From the NCBI GenBank assembly GCA_015680685.1, contig MNCI01020717.1, positions 255,593 to 319,592 of the forward strand: a stretch of DNA of 64,000 bases. The letters are read 5' to 3'. The translations under genes and the position numbers were made by a program. Source of the DNA: Gnetum montanum. Its lineage: Eukaryota > Streptophyta > Gnetopsida > Gnetales > Gnetaceae. Shown one piece after another: positions 12,291-24,145 of this stretch. The first letter of the stretch is position 1, and every line of letters starts with the position of its first letter. Below the pieces are notes generated by a model. That model was not told the origin of the DNA and made no database searches. It worked only from the letters and a program-made list of their open reading frames with translations.

Positions 12291-12549
12291 TTATCTGTTA
12301 TGACCTACAATGACATACTATTTGATCATTTATGTACAATGTACTTTTGAGTAGTGGTTGGCCTTGTGAATGTTCACCATGCATAAGGTAAAACTTGATA
12401 TCGTCATACCACTCCCTTGCAGGAGTAGTATGAATTATGGTTACAAATATATCCTCAACGCTTTGCATGATGGAAATAACATAGTTCAAAATCAAGGTGG
12501 ATAACTTACTAGACACATATGGTATCACACTAAGGTCTAGCATTGCGAT

Positions 12550-13300
12550 TATATCAACTATAGTGTTCTCAGTTTAGGTACATGTTGGATGTTAATGTTT
12601 GTAAATTGTTGTAATAGTTATTTTCCTAGGTCATAGTAAGGTTGTAAATGTTTGGCTTTACAAGTGTAAAGCTTAGTTACTTGGTTAACCACAAGTTAGA
12701 AGTCACCTTTGATCACTAAGCATTTGATTTCTAGGTCACGAATTACCATCATCCCTTTGATCAAACCCTCATACTTTGCTACATTGTTGGTACATGAAAA
12801 CTCAAATTGGTAGGTAAAGGATTGTATTTCATCAAATGAGAATGTTATAATAGCAATGACACTAGCCCCATGGGTAGTTGAAGCTCTATCAATGTGCATG
12901 ATTGCCTCATAGCCCTTGGGCACTTGGCCAATGATGTTGATGTATTTATTAGGGAACTTAGGGTCTATAGGCACATGGTCATCAACTAGTGAGATAATAA
13001 GTTGTACGACTATAGCTTGACCTTTCATTGACAATTGGGAAATGTAATGTATGTTAAACTTCACTATTATGGCTTTTCATTGGGCTATATGGCTACTTCC
13101 ATAAATGTTGATCATTATGGCTCTAAGCACGTTATCTTTGCAAATGACGTTGACCTGTCTCCTAAAGAGGTAGTGTCTCCACTTATTCAATGAGAAGACT
13201 AGTGTTAGAAAATACTTCTCTACTTTGGTGTATTCGGTCTCATGGGCCACTAATGCATGGATAAAGTAGTATACTGGCATCTCTTCTCCATCATCTCATT
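12550..13300 (-). pseudogene. RNase H and archaeal-type RNase H domains of element B, decayed
   Basis: The first RNase H is seen at 13077-13280 (HALVAHETEYTKVEKYFLTL, then RHYLF), the pattern that follows RT in all Ty3/gypsy pol proteins. A second, archaeal-type RNase H follows at about 12696-12910. It shows the acidic start MHIDRASTTHGAS, the helix FSCTNNVAKYEGLIKGM and the strand LVIKGDF, then NQV. In this family the Asp and Glu bind metal; here the Glu of the usual AEYEAL reads Lys. Two RNase H domains in tandem are the hallmark of the Tat lineage. Stops interrupt the linker. Confidence 0.88.
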
Positions 13301-13979
13301 TCTAATAGAGTAGAGAGAAAATAGATGTGTCAAAGATAGCAAGGTAGATGTAAAACAATTTATCTTCTTATGGAGGATAAATTATTGGTAGTTATGCTAA
13401 CTCTTGCTTAAGGTTTTCAAAGATTTATTGGCTTTGAGCCATCCACTCATAGTGAACACCTTTCCTAAAAAAGTGTTGTATGGGTTATAACTTATCTATA
13501 AGCCTAGTGAGAAACCTATGAATGAATTGTAATTTGCCTTGTGATCCTCAAAGTTCCTTAAGGTTAGTTGGTGCTACCAAGTTGGATATGGCCTTATTAG
13601 GATTGACACGTATTCCTACTTTAGACACTACAAAGCCAAGAATCTTACTAGTTTTAACACCAAAGACACACTTCTTAGGATTAATCCTAAGTTCATATTT
13701 GAGGCATCGTTTAAGTATAAGGTTTAGGTCATGTGTATGGTCATTGGCCACTTTGGACTTAATGGCTATATCATCTACATAATATTTAAGCAAACCTAGC
13801 ATGTAATCACTAAAGATGTATGTCATGGCTCTATGGTACGTTGCTCTCCCGTTCTTTTAGCCAAAGGGCATCTTGGTATAGAAAAAGGTACCCCAAGGGG
13901 TCATGAAGGTTGTACTATGTTGATGTTTTGGATTGATCCTAATCTAATTGTATTTTGAGAACTCATCCATAAAGGATAA
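13301..13979 (-). pseudogene. Reverse transcriptase of element B, C-terminal part
   Basis: It contains MPFG then KNGRATY near 13855, the active-site box YVDD at 13770-13781, and the thumb and connection region (ELRINPKKCVFGV, GFVVSKVGIRVNPNK). Residues before FMDEFSKYN lie at 19953 and beyond, because element N cut the domain. YVDD itself is intact, but stops and frameshifts follow. Bases 13975-13979 (GATAA) are one copy of the N target duplication and are part of this frame. Confidence 0.92.
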
Positions 13980-14746
13980 TGATGACCTGCGATATTGTGG
14001 CCTACCTCAATTTCTATATATAAGAGGTGGCTTTCCTTGTTCTAGGTAGTAAGACTTAGACCCTTAGCTAAACTCTTGTAGTTTTACCATTCTAGAGTTA
14101 GAATAATTCCTGTGTGCTCGCAGTAGGAGTCCTAAAGTGAATGGATCTTTATTCAAGCAAATTGTACCTGAACACACATTTGTGTACAGTAATAAAGACA
14201 AGCTTTATGATAAACCTTGTAGCATACAGATTAAGCTAAATAGTAATTAATTATTATTCAATGTTTAAATGATTTTGTAGTTAATTAATCTCTCTCTCAA
14301 CCTTTAACTCTCCTAGTTAAGTACACTCAGTACGACCACTTCGAGCATGTGTGTAGCGCTTGGTAACCCAGTGATGATTAGCATTTGGTAATCTCAGTAG
14401 TGTTACACTAGTTCAGGATGTGTGCAGCAAGTGGGAATAGACACTGGTGTTAGGAATAGTTAGAAATTAGTTAGTGAATAGTTAATGAAAGTTAGTCATT
14501 TAGTTCTCTTCACCTTCCTCTATTAGCATAAGATATTAAAAAGATAGAAGTTATAAAAATCATATACCTCAAGCTTACTTAACCATACAACCGTGATAAT
14601 ACAAGTAAGTTTGGGAAGACAATGATTGATTAACCCTGAGTATTCCATTAAGGCATGTAAGCACTTAGTCCTTGGGGTTCGACTGGATCATGCGTGAAAT
14701 GCTCATATTCATATGGTTGAGTGTAGGGGTACCTCGCCACTCATCA
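13980..14746 (+). mobile_element. 5' LTR of element N
   Basis: It starts TGATGACCTGCG and ends CGCCACTCATCA. A TATATATAAGAGG promoter string lies near 14014. Compared with the 3' LTR it lacks exactly 33 bp in the palindrome region of U3. Confidence 0.93.
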
Positions 14747-14747
14747 T

Positions 14748-14765
14748 TGGCGTCGTTGCCGGGGA
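14748..14765 (+). promoter_or_regulatory. Primer binding site of element N, tRNA-Asp type
   Basis: It reads TGGCGTCGTTGCCGGGGA, one base after the LTR. It complements the plant tRNA-Asp 3' end with one mismatch (GCC to GTC), a likely C-to-T change. Confidence 0.93.
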
Positions 14766-14890
14766 CTTAGTTGTTTGTGTGCTACGTAGAACATAGGAAA
14801 TAATCCATATCATTGGAATGCTAGAATGAACCCTTAGGATTAATCAGGGAAAGATAAGACAATGGTAAATCACACACTGAATAAGAAAAA

Positions 14891-16870
14891 ATGTCTTCTT
14901 CTCCACATAAGAGCATTTCATCGCCTAGGACTAACACAAGGGACAGTCGGCGGCATAATACACATCACCTAGATCCACCAGTTCCTCAACAATTTCATGT
15001 GGTATATACTCATCATGATGAGTATGTACTTGACTTTACCTTTATTCTCCATCAAGATAAACAACTGCATTGGAGAGACTTGGAAGGTAACATAGTGTTG
15101 CCTCTAGACCGATCAATCCCCAACATGCTTCTTCGTGCTCTCACATGAATGGGTATGCTACTTTTATACGTGGAATACATTGCATGTGATCATGACACAA
15201 GGGACTATCATTCGACAAAAGCACAACATCAACGGGACTTGCGACAAGAGAGTTACCACACATCCTTGAAGGGTAAATGGCCCCATAATGGCCCGAACGC
15301 TCTAAGCGAAATTGGAGATGGTAAACTTGCTTCAATAGGTTTTCCACCAAATGATGTTCCCCCTCCTAACAATGGTCGGGAGGTGGTGTATCAGAACCTT
15401 CACTCCATGGTTCACAACCCTAGTTTTGATCCCCATGAACACGAAGTGTTCAACGAGGGAACACAAACACATGATAAGAGCAGACGTTTTGATCGTAATC
15501 ATGATGAAGGCCATGACCACCAAAGAGAATGTAGAAAATACCATCATGGTGATGCTTCTCCTTCTTCTTCAGCTTCATCATCACATTCACCCTTTCCTTC
15601 TATATCTGGATCAAGCCATAAGGAAACCAACCATGAGGATAAAGGGAAACTGAGTGAAAAACATCGATGAGATAGTTGAGAACGAGGATGAGGGCACTCT
15701 AGGGAATCAAGACATAGAAGAAGGGAGATTAGGGAACTACGTAGACATCACAGACACTATGAATGAGATGACCACAAATAATTCCTACTCACAACCAGAA
15801 GCATGTTGGATATAACGGAGGTCGTAAGAGTTCCAACAAGGCACCAAAAGGATAGTAGGATCAAGAGGTTAGACATGAACAATATCCCACGATTCGAAGG
15901 GGAATATAACACTGATCCTCAAAACCATTTAAAAGCATTCCACGATGCATGTGCCTTGCAGAACATAGAGAATGAATGAAAAAAACTAAAGTTGTTCCCA
16001 AGGACACTAGTGAAAGAAGTGGAAAGCTAGTACCAGTCCATGGAACCAGAATCCATTCGGAGGTGGAGTAAAATGTTAGAACTATTTAATGATAAGTACC
16101 AAACATACTCCCAAGTTTCTAGCTTGTGAAAGCAAATGAAAGGATGGAAGTAAGGAAATCATGAACCCTTGGATGCTGCCATGGATCGCTATTATGCACT
16201 ATTACATTGTTGCTCGGGCCATGGTTATTCGCAGCGGGATCAACTGCGCCATCTTGTAGATGGACTTAGGCATGAAACAAGGAGAACCCTTGGAACATAT
16301 GCCCAAGGGAGATTATCAAAGCTTAGGTCTCATCAGGTTCATAGATTTCTAGAGCAAGTAGCCAAGGAAGAAGGGGAGCTACATAAGAGAGAAAGTGTAG
16401 AAGAGTACAACCAAGATCCTTCCCTCCAAAAAAGGGGAGTGAGATTCTGTGAGGAGGAGGAAGAGTCACTAATTGAGGAGATGATGAATAGGAAAAATTT
16501 GCCACTCCAAAAATTAACAACAGAGGTATCGACAAAGGTAGACCAATTGTGGGACTCCTTGGATAGTAGGTTTGAAACTGTTCTTAAAATTGTAGAGAAG
16601 TCTAGGGAGTGAGGTAGTGACCATGACAAAAAGAAAAAGAGAGATGTAGAAAATGCATGTAACAAGGGTAAGGGAAAAATGGCCATCACTGAAGAGGTTG
16701 TGGATTCATACAAAAATAATGATGGTGGATGTGAGATATGCCAATACGACCATCCTAAGGGATGTTTCCTAATAATCTCACATCTACAAGAGTCTGGGGT
16801 TATGCACTCAACCCATGACTTAATAAACGGAAAGCACCCTAACTGTTACCTTATCCCTAAGGTAACCTAA
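14891..16870 (+). pseudogene. Athila-type gag of element N, broken by in-frame stops
   Basis: One frame runs from the ATG at 14891 to about 16870 with only in-frame stops, no frameshift. In order: an N-terminal domain (THHDEYVLDFTF) matching E1; a Ser-rich linker (about 15550-15620); the capsid core with NIPRFEGEYNTDPQNHLKAF near 15880 and a LFPRTL segment; a long helical part LRHETRRTLGTYAQGRLSKL (about 16260-16330) and an acidic coiled-coil-like end; then CEICQYDHPKGC near 16732, a zinc-knuckle-like motif. Known role: particle formation and RNA packaging. Several stops fall where Trp (TGG) is expected. The same protein is seen in E1 (N-terminus) and E3 (37771-39087). Confidence 0.85.
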
Positions 16871-17199
16871 GGTATTTCCACCAACCGTTAATGTATTATG
16901 CAAGTGGAACTCCACCATAACCCATTGAGCAACATCAATAGTGGCAATACCCATAGTCATGGGGGATGCCACCACCAAGGCAACAATACCCTTACCGACA
17001 ACTAGATCCATATGGCTACTACATGCAGTAGCCAATCTCTCCACATGACTCTATTGGTCACATGACACCACAACATCACTACTAAGCTTGGGAGTATTAT
17101 AGGACTCCCTCTCCTAGGGGAGATAACCCACAAACATACCATCCTCTAAATCCATTCAGAACTCTCACACTGATAGCTCCATTAACACCTGCTCTAGCA

Positions 17200-18231
17200 A
17201 TGCAAGGGAAACTTCCCACTCAACCACATCAATGCAATGCTACAAGGGCTGTGAATCTTCAACATGTTGCTAGTTCTAGTAACCGTATGAAGAGAAGACC
17301 TTTCTTTAGAACCAACAATCCAACCAAGCCCTCACAACCACAAGCAGTTGAACCTCTGAATGCCTCTCCATCAAATCAGGCTTCAGAGCTCCCTTCAAAC
17401 CAAACACCAAGCTCAATGCATATGGTTATGTTAACATATGCTGTTACTAACTAGATTAAGTTGGGACACCTTCCTAGGAAATTCTCTAATCTTGGAAGTC
17501 CTCTAATTTATCTCCAAGTTGCTGGGAATGAACCATGTAAAGCTCTTCTGGACTTAGGCTTCGAAGTCAACGTAATATCACAAGAGATGTACAAATCCTG
17601 GAACCTACCTTCATTAAAGAAGAGCAATATTCACCTAGAGTTGGCCTACTAGTCCATCATTATTCCCTTGGGACTGGTGGAGGACATCGTTATCACTATG
17701 TGTGGGTGGTCATATCCAACTGATTTCCTAGTGATACAAGTAAACAATGATAAAGGGGACTTCCCAATAATCATGGGAATGACATGGCTAACTACCATAA
17801 ATGCATGTCTAGGAATATGTTATCTTTCCCTGGAAATATCTAAGAAAAAAACTTTTGGGAAGATCGAGAATAAGAAGGTTCCATGCATCACATACAGTGA
17901 TACAGGGTGTGATTGCGTACAAGAATGTTCCTCATTGCCTACATGTAACTGGTGTGCACAAGAAATTGACATACAAAAGTGCCTATATGTAGCAACCACA
18001 CAACAAGAAGACACCCAGTGGTTGATAGCTAATCAAGAGAGTAACTCACCAACGTGCATGGAACTAACTGAGGGAACAACTTGCGCTCACGTTGAAAGCA
18101 TAGATGCATTAGAGCAAGAGTGTCACCAACTTCCAAACCTTAACTGGGGAAACATCAATTGGGGGAAGTTGGAAATTCCTAAAAAGTTAGACAAAAAACT
18201 TAATAAGAGATTACTAGTTAATGTGCAATGA
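17200..18231 (+). pseudogene. Athila-type aspartic protease of element N and C-terminal tail
   Basis: This frame is shifted against gag. The protease begins near 17461 (GHLPRKFSNLGSPLIYLQ), with active site ALLDLGFEVNVIS near 17540, the hydrophobic strand PTDFLVIQVN, and the closing PIIMGMTWLTT near 17770. The Asp of DLG is kept, as in Athila proteases. Stops at 17455 and 17650 break the frame. After the protease a Cys-rich tail (17880-18231) ends at a stop, where an autonomous element would go on into RT. The tail's lack of any RT motif is the reason to call N non-autonomous. The 17200-17454 part is a low-complexity Pro/Gln/Asn linker. Confidence 0.85.
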
Positions 18232-19152
18232 TCCAAATCCTTCCATGAACTTTTATTTTGGTTGATACATTGTTTTATTTTTGGTAAATTCTTGTGGTTA
18301 AGACTTTAACTCTTGCTTCCAAATGACATTTCTAGAGCCTACGGACTCTTTGAATGTGGGATTATTAGGGCATTAAGGGCATGAGCTTGCTTTGGGAAGG
18401 ACCCACTAGCATTCCTATTTGGTGCATCAGTTAACTTCTTTCCCTGAAACATTTCCACCGTTAACATTTAATTTGTTCATTACCACATCTAACATCCATT
18501 TTCTCAGTGTTGCTGTTGTTTCTTTTTCTCCATATTTCTTATTCCTTATCTTTTTCCATTCTATTGATACTAGAGGTTCGCTCTTAGTCATGGGGGTCCT
18601 GGTCTAATTTTTTTCAATTTTCTCCTAACCCCTACACCTTGGGTAGTCACGAGTGTTATACCCTCGGAATCTGTATTAGCCATATCACAACTCAGCCAAT
18701 GGACCTTACACTAAGGCAAGGTATCAACTGCATTGTGATTTATTTACCCTTACTAATATGTGACTGTGTTGTGTGTGCAGATGGTAATCATACAACAATG
18801 GATGGGATCTGGAGGAAACACTTTGGATGGACTAGTGGTAGAACAGTTATGCAAGGAACAAGATTGATGGTGTAGTTATGGACGAATGATGGAAGGCATA
18901 ATTTTGGCATCAGCAGCAACACATCTTCTTCTCTCTCCTCTCTTCTCTCCTAGCTACCAAATAAGGCTGGATGTGAAATGTGTATAGTGTTCACTCTTGT
19001 GATCATGAACACTAATATTGCCATGTATTGTAATGATGATCCGTTCATGTGTCACCCCATTCACCATTAGTATCATTCAAGTCAATAATCCCATACCTTC
19101 CAAATATTTTGTAAGGAACTCGAGGAAGAGTTTTCATTTAGTCATGGGGGTA
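18232..19152. other. 3' untranslated region of element N
   Basis: No conserved coding frame. It ends with CATGGGGGTA directly before the 3' LTR, a short purine-rich tract that could prime plus-strand synthesis. Confidence 0.6.
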
Positions 19153-19952
19153 TGATGAGCTGCGATATCATGTCTGCCCTGCAATATCGCGTACGTGATA
19201 TCATGGCCTACCTCAATTTCTATAAATAAGAGGCAACTTTCCTTGTTCTAGGTAGTAAGACTTAGACCCTTAGCTAAACTCTTGCAGTTTTACCATTCTA
19301 GAGTTAGAATAATTCCTGTGTGCCTGCAATAGGAGTCCTAAAGTGAATGGATATTTATTCGAGAAAATTGTACCTAAACACACATTTATGGACAGCAATA
19401 AAGATGAACTTTATGATAAACCTTGCTGCATAAAGATTAAGCTAAATAGTAATTAATTATTGTTGAATGTTTAAATTCTTTTGTAGTTAATTAATCTCTC
19501 TCTCAACCCTTAACTCTCCTAGTTAAGTACACTCAGTATGACCACTTCAAGCATGTGTGTAGCACTTGGTAACTCAGTGAAGATTAGCGTTTGGTAATCC
19601 TAGCTACGTTACACTAGTTCAGGATGTGTGCAGCAAGTGGGAATAGATACTGGTGTTAGGAATAGTTAGAAATGAGTTAGTGAATAGTTAATGAAAGTTA
19701 GTCATTTAGTTATCTTCACCTTCCTCTATTAGCATAAGATATTAAAAAGATAAAAGTTATAAAAATCATATACCTCAAGCTTACTTAACCATACAACCGT
19801 GACAATACAAGTAAGTTTGGGAAGACAACGATTAATTAACCCTGAGTGTTCCATTAAGGCATGTAAGCACTTAGTCCTTGGAGTTTGACTAGATCATGCG
19901 TGAAATGCTCGTATTCATATGGTTGAGTGTAGGGGTACCTTGCCACTCATCA
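19153..19952 (+). mobile_element. 3' LTR of element N
   Basis: It starts TGATGAGCTGCG and ends TGCCACTCATCA. The TATA box is at 19221-19228. Decayed palindromes (GCGATATCATG, GCAATATCGCG, GTGATATCATG) sit upstream. It keeps the 33-bp stretch missing from the 5' LTR. Confidence 0.93.
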
Positions 19953-20620
19953 GATAATAAGGCATGCCTAGCTATAGTATTAATAATTTGGTCTATACTA
20001 GGAAAAGGAAAGTCATCCTTGATAGTTTCCTTATTTAGGTCTCAGAAATCAATGCTAATAAGGATACTCCCACTTTTCTTAGGGACTACCACTATGTTGG
20101 ACATCCATTTTACATAATCAATAGCTCTAATGAAACCAACTTGGTATAGTTTTGTAATTTCATCAAGAACTAGCAAGGCCAAATTAGGTCTAATCTTGTG
20201 AACTTGTTGATTAACTAGTCTAATGCTAAGATCAAGTATGATGTTATGTTGTACTAAACATGGGTCTAGACCTAGAATATCTTCATATAACTAGGAAAAT
20301 GCATTAATGTTGTCTTGTAAGACCTTGGTGATGTCTTGATCCTATTGAGGTTTTAGTGAGGAACTTAATTTTAGGGTTTTTTCCTTACTACTATGTGTTG
20401 TGATAGGAACCTCAACTAGAGAGTCTTTAGTAGTGTTGCCTACCTCTAGGTTAAGGGTTTTAACTAGGTTTTCAAACCATTCTAGAGGTTTTTCTATAAA
20501 GACTATGTAATGGAAAAGACTCTTAGGCCTAAGATCTAGATAATCAAGGTCGATAGACCATACAACATCATCATGAGGCCTACTTAGGCTCAAATGCAAA
20601 CTGATTTACTACCAAGTGCT
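19953..20620 (-). pseudogene. Reverse transcriptase of element B, N-terminal part and protease-RT linker
   Basis: On the minus strand, from about 20300 down: LGLDPCLVQHNI, KIRPNLAL, then VGFIRAIDYVKWMSNIVVVP, SIDF, DLNKETIKDDFPFPSID and ARHALLS, ending at the GATAA duplication. This is fingers and palm of a Tat-type RT; the next residues, FMDEF, are read at 13974 and below. The linker above (20342-20599) has HLSLSRPHDDVVWSIDLDYL and is also found, worn, in C at 42400-42680. One stop (DF then TGA then DLNK) lies where Arg is expected. Confidence 0.92.
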
Positions 20621-21279
20621 CATATTCCAATTTTGCATGTCAACCATAAGCACATTAAGTGGCACATGGGTAAAGATGAGTAAATAATGCCAAAATGCTA
20701 TGAAATTATGCAAATACATGCTACTTAAATACCAATCAGAGTGTAAAAAAGATCACACAAGGCTATAAAGGATAGGAATATATAAATAAAATGGGTTTAG
20801 GATAAAAAAAAGGTTAAACAAGGTCTAAACAAGTTAAAGAATCATGACAGTATGAAAAACAAGGTAAAACAAGGTTGACTAAAATCACAAGTTTGCTAGT
20901 TTAAGGCCTTGGTAGACCATGGTGCCAATTTAAGGCCTTTTTGGGCCATGGTTACATGGTGTCAAGTGATGGTCAAAGAAGACCAAACTTATCATTCAAT
21001 ACTAATCAAGGGCTAAAAAACGGCTAACATAGGCTATAATAAAGGACATAAGGTAGAGGCAATGATATTGAAGCAATGTATAGGTTAAATAAGGTCAACA
21101 AAATATAACAAGGTTGAAATGGATTAAAACACTTTAAAACAAGGCCAAATGCAAACTAGAGCACATATGATGAAACATGATTAAAATAGGTTAGATCTTG
21201 CCATTGTTTGGGCTTAGTGGGCCGTGGTTTGAGGCTACAAGGATGATAGATGAGTTTGGAAATCTATTAGGGCTATTTT
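20621..21279. other. Start of the PR-RT interval of B, noncoding
   Basis: AT-rich, no coding frame. It matches C at 42700-43300. Single GGCCATGG-type minisatellite units lie at 20890-20955 and 21205-21240. Confidence 0.55.
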
Positions 21280-23760
21280 GAGGCTATTTATGACAAAAAA
21301 AAAGGTTTTCTTAGGTATCCACACTAGACCCATGTTGGCGAACATGGATGGGATGACCCTTAGCATGGAGGGGATAGCTAGAGGATTTCCCAAGCTTGTT
21401 TTGAGTAGTTTTCAACTTTTTATGGCTTACATTTCTAGCATAGTGGACTATGGAAGCAAAGAGGTCAATTCTAGTGTTAATTTCAATCTTTGGAAGCCTC
21501 CATTAAAGCCTGGATCTATCACCCAAGTTGGAGCAACATTGGCTAGTGTGGCCCAATCATGGATACCAAGGGAAATTAGTTTTGTGGTGTTCAAAGTATT
21601 AAAATTGGGGTTCCAAGGCCTTCCTAATGTAGCGTAGGCCTAGATCTATTAAAATTAATCACTTTGGAGATCAAAATTGGTAAAAGAAAGAGAGCAAGTT
21701 TTAAGGTTGTACCCTCCTAGAGCCACATTGGGCAACATGGATGGGAGGGGTCTTAGTATGGATGATTTAGATTTAGCTATTGATAGAGTCAAATAGGGTT
21801 GATTTATAGTTGGAACTAGGGCTTTGTAGTTGGATGCTCCCCAACTGAGTTTTGAGGTCATTTCAAGATAGTTTCAAGGGTTAAATCATGTTGGAAGATG
21901 TACCCATGATGGGACCATGCTAGCCAACATGGCTTAAGGGGGATGCACTTGAATTTTGATTTTGGGATGGCTTCAGAGATAGATCAACAAATTTTTGAGG
22001 CTCCTAAAGTTGTAGATAGTTATTTCTAATGTTTTTGGTCAAATCTTGCTAGGTTTGAAGTTTATTAAGAAAATGCATGATTCTACCCTCCTAATCCACA
22101 CTGGGTAGCATTGCTCCAGCTAGATGAGGAGGTTTGGTAGGTTTCCAAGGTTAAAATATGGTTAAAATGCTATAAACTCAAGGTTGTGGGGTCTTAGGGT
22201 TTACTGGTGTAGGTGTTTGGCTTCTAGGGATGTTGATCTACTACCAAAAGTGAAAAGGTAGATCACCCACATTGGAGCCATGCTGCTCAGCATGGCTTAG
22301 GCTCCCTAGCATGGATACATTGAGATGTTTATTTTTGGTAGTTTTTGATAGCAAATTAACCATGCATGTGAGCTCCAAGGGTTTCCAATGTCAAGGACTA
22401 GGGTTTAGATCAAATTTTAGTAGTTTTGAAGGTTCCTAGATGGTTTTGGAAGTCATCCCCCTTGGAACCACGTTGGGGCTACACTAGCTAGCATGGGTGA
22501 TCCAAGGAGGTTAACTTTTTACTATTTTTGGTTGGTTTTGTGAGGTTTAATGGCTTTTGGAGATGTTGAAAGGGTTCTAGGATGAGTATGATGTAGTCTA
22601 AAGTCATTTTTGTTCATCTGTGATCTTTCCATCGGGTTACCGTAAGGTACCCATGCTAGACCCACACTAGCCAATGTGGGTAAAGGGGGTGCTCAATGTG
22701 GGAGTGAGAGATGTCATGAAGTAGGATTAATTTTAGCAACTTTTAACTATTGGAGTGTCCAAGAAGGTTATGAGGCTAATACATGTTTATTTTGATGCAA
22801 ATCTTGGAAGATTTTTTTATCCTACCCCTTTCATCCAAGCTAGGGTAATGCTACCCAATGTGGCTCTACTTGAATGCATGATGGTTTTGGCCACTTTTGG
22901 CAAGATTCAATAAGGTTTCAAAGTTACTAAGGTTACATGGGTTGAGGATTAAGATCTAGTGTCAAAATCAATTGTTTTGAGGGCACCTTAGTATCTCATG
23001 TAGTCATTCCCCCCTAAGCCATGTTGTGTAGCATGGCCCCAATGTGGATGAAAGAGGGATGATAGCATTTTGCTATTTTTGATCAATTTTGTGGTATCTA
23101 AAGGCTTTGATAGGGTTTTAAAAAAAGACAAGTTTCAAGGCTACTTTTGGCTATGGAATGGTTTTTATGGCATGGGGAAGATCTTAGCTATGAAAATGGA
23201 CTTATTTTTCAGCAGATCTTGGCTACCAGAGGTTGCTAAGAGGTGTGGGAGATAAAAACCTAAATTTGGATTGTGGATTTAGTAGTTTAAGGTCACACAC
23301 TGTCCATCCACACTAGAGCCATGATAGGTAGTGTGGATGGAGCCCCCTCAATGTGGCTCCACTAGATATGAAAGTTTCAAGCATTTTTTACTAGGTTTAA
23401 TAAGGTTTTGAAGCTATCAGAGGTGACTGGAGGGATTTAAGGCCATATGGACCCATCTCAAGGTTGGATCAAGGCTTGGTGAGCACTAGAGGATGGGTAT
23501 GGATGTTATACCCCTTGGGTAATGTTGGGCCAACATTGCCCCAATGTTGTTGCCCAAAGTGACAAGTTTCATGCATGTTTTATCTTCTATTGGGGTTTAG
23601 GTTTTGGCATGTTGGTTAAAGCTACCAAAAGTGGCAATGGGGTAAGGTTAAATGGTCATGGGGATGGAGGAGGCAAAAACCCACTTTGGATCCATGCTAC
23701 CCAATGTGGGTGAGGAGGGGTTATAGTTGTAGCATACGTTTTTTGGTTTTAAAAGTGTCA
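21280..23760. repeat. Tandem array of about 185-bp units in B
   Basis: A degenerate unit recurs about 13 times. Its marker is an inverted-repeat block such as GAGCCATGCTGCTCAGCATGG, seen near 21329, 21720, 21910, 22093, 22275, 22466, 22653, 22832, 23014 and 23308. Intervals are mostly 179-195 bp. Between markers are TTTTGG-rich stretches. Short open frames inside are not coding. Confidence 0.75.
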
Positions 23761-24145
23761 AAACCTTAGCATAGAAAAGATTTCCAAGTTTGAAACCCAT
23801 AACTTCTAACTTTTAAAACTTGTTTCTAACTCCCACCATCCCTAGCATTGGCTATAATTTCTTCCCCTTGTACTTCTAGTACAACATGAGTTTTATGTGT
23901 CAGAATTGGTAATGGGGGCATGGAACAAGGTGCCTAGGTTTAGATCTTGTTTTTATGTTTAATTCCATCAAAAATCAATCACAAACTATCATTCTCTTCT
24001 GTAGTGCATTGGATTTAAGATTTGGAAGAGATCTTACTTTCAAGCACTTTTCATCCTCTACATGGTTACCTTAGATTTCCCTCCAAGATAGCATTGGAGC
24101 TTTCCACCATCAATTCTTGAAGCTTTTTCTCTCAACGTTGATACC

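Larger units (their letters stand above)
13980..19952 (+). mobile_element. Element N: Athila-type gag-protease retrotransposon nested in the RT of B
   Basis: LTRs of 767 bp (13980-14746) and 800 bp (19153-19952), both TGATGA...TCATCA, flank 4.4 kb of internal sequence. The target duplication GATAA is exact (13975-13979 and 19953-19957). A tRNA-Asp primer site follows the 5' LTR. Only gag and protease are present; no RT, RNase H or integrase trace was seen, so it could not move alone. The LTRs differ at roughly one base in ten over about 200 bp compared by eye. Confidence 0.95.

Noticed and set aside
13522-13782. Plus-strand frame over the RT of B
   Set aside because: Shadow of the minus-strand RT containing YVDD.
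21278-21637. 119-codon plus-strand frame
   Set aside because: Lies inside the 185-bp array; not repeated in frame in other units and no motif.
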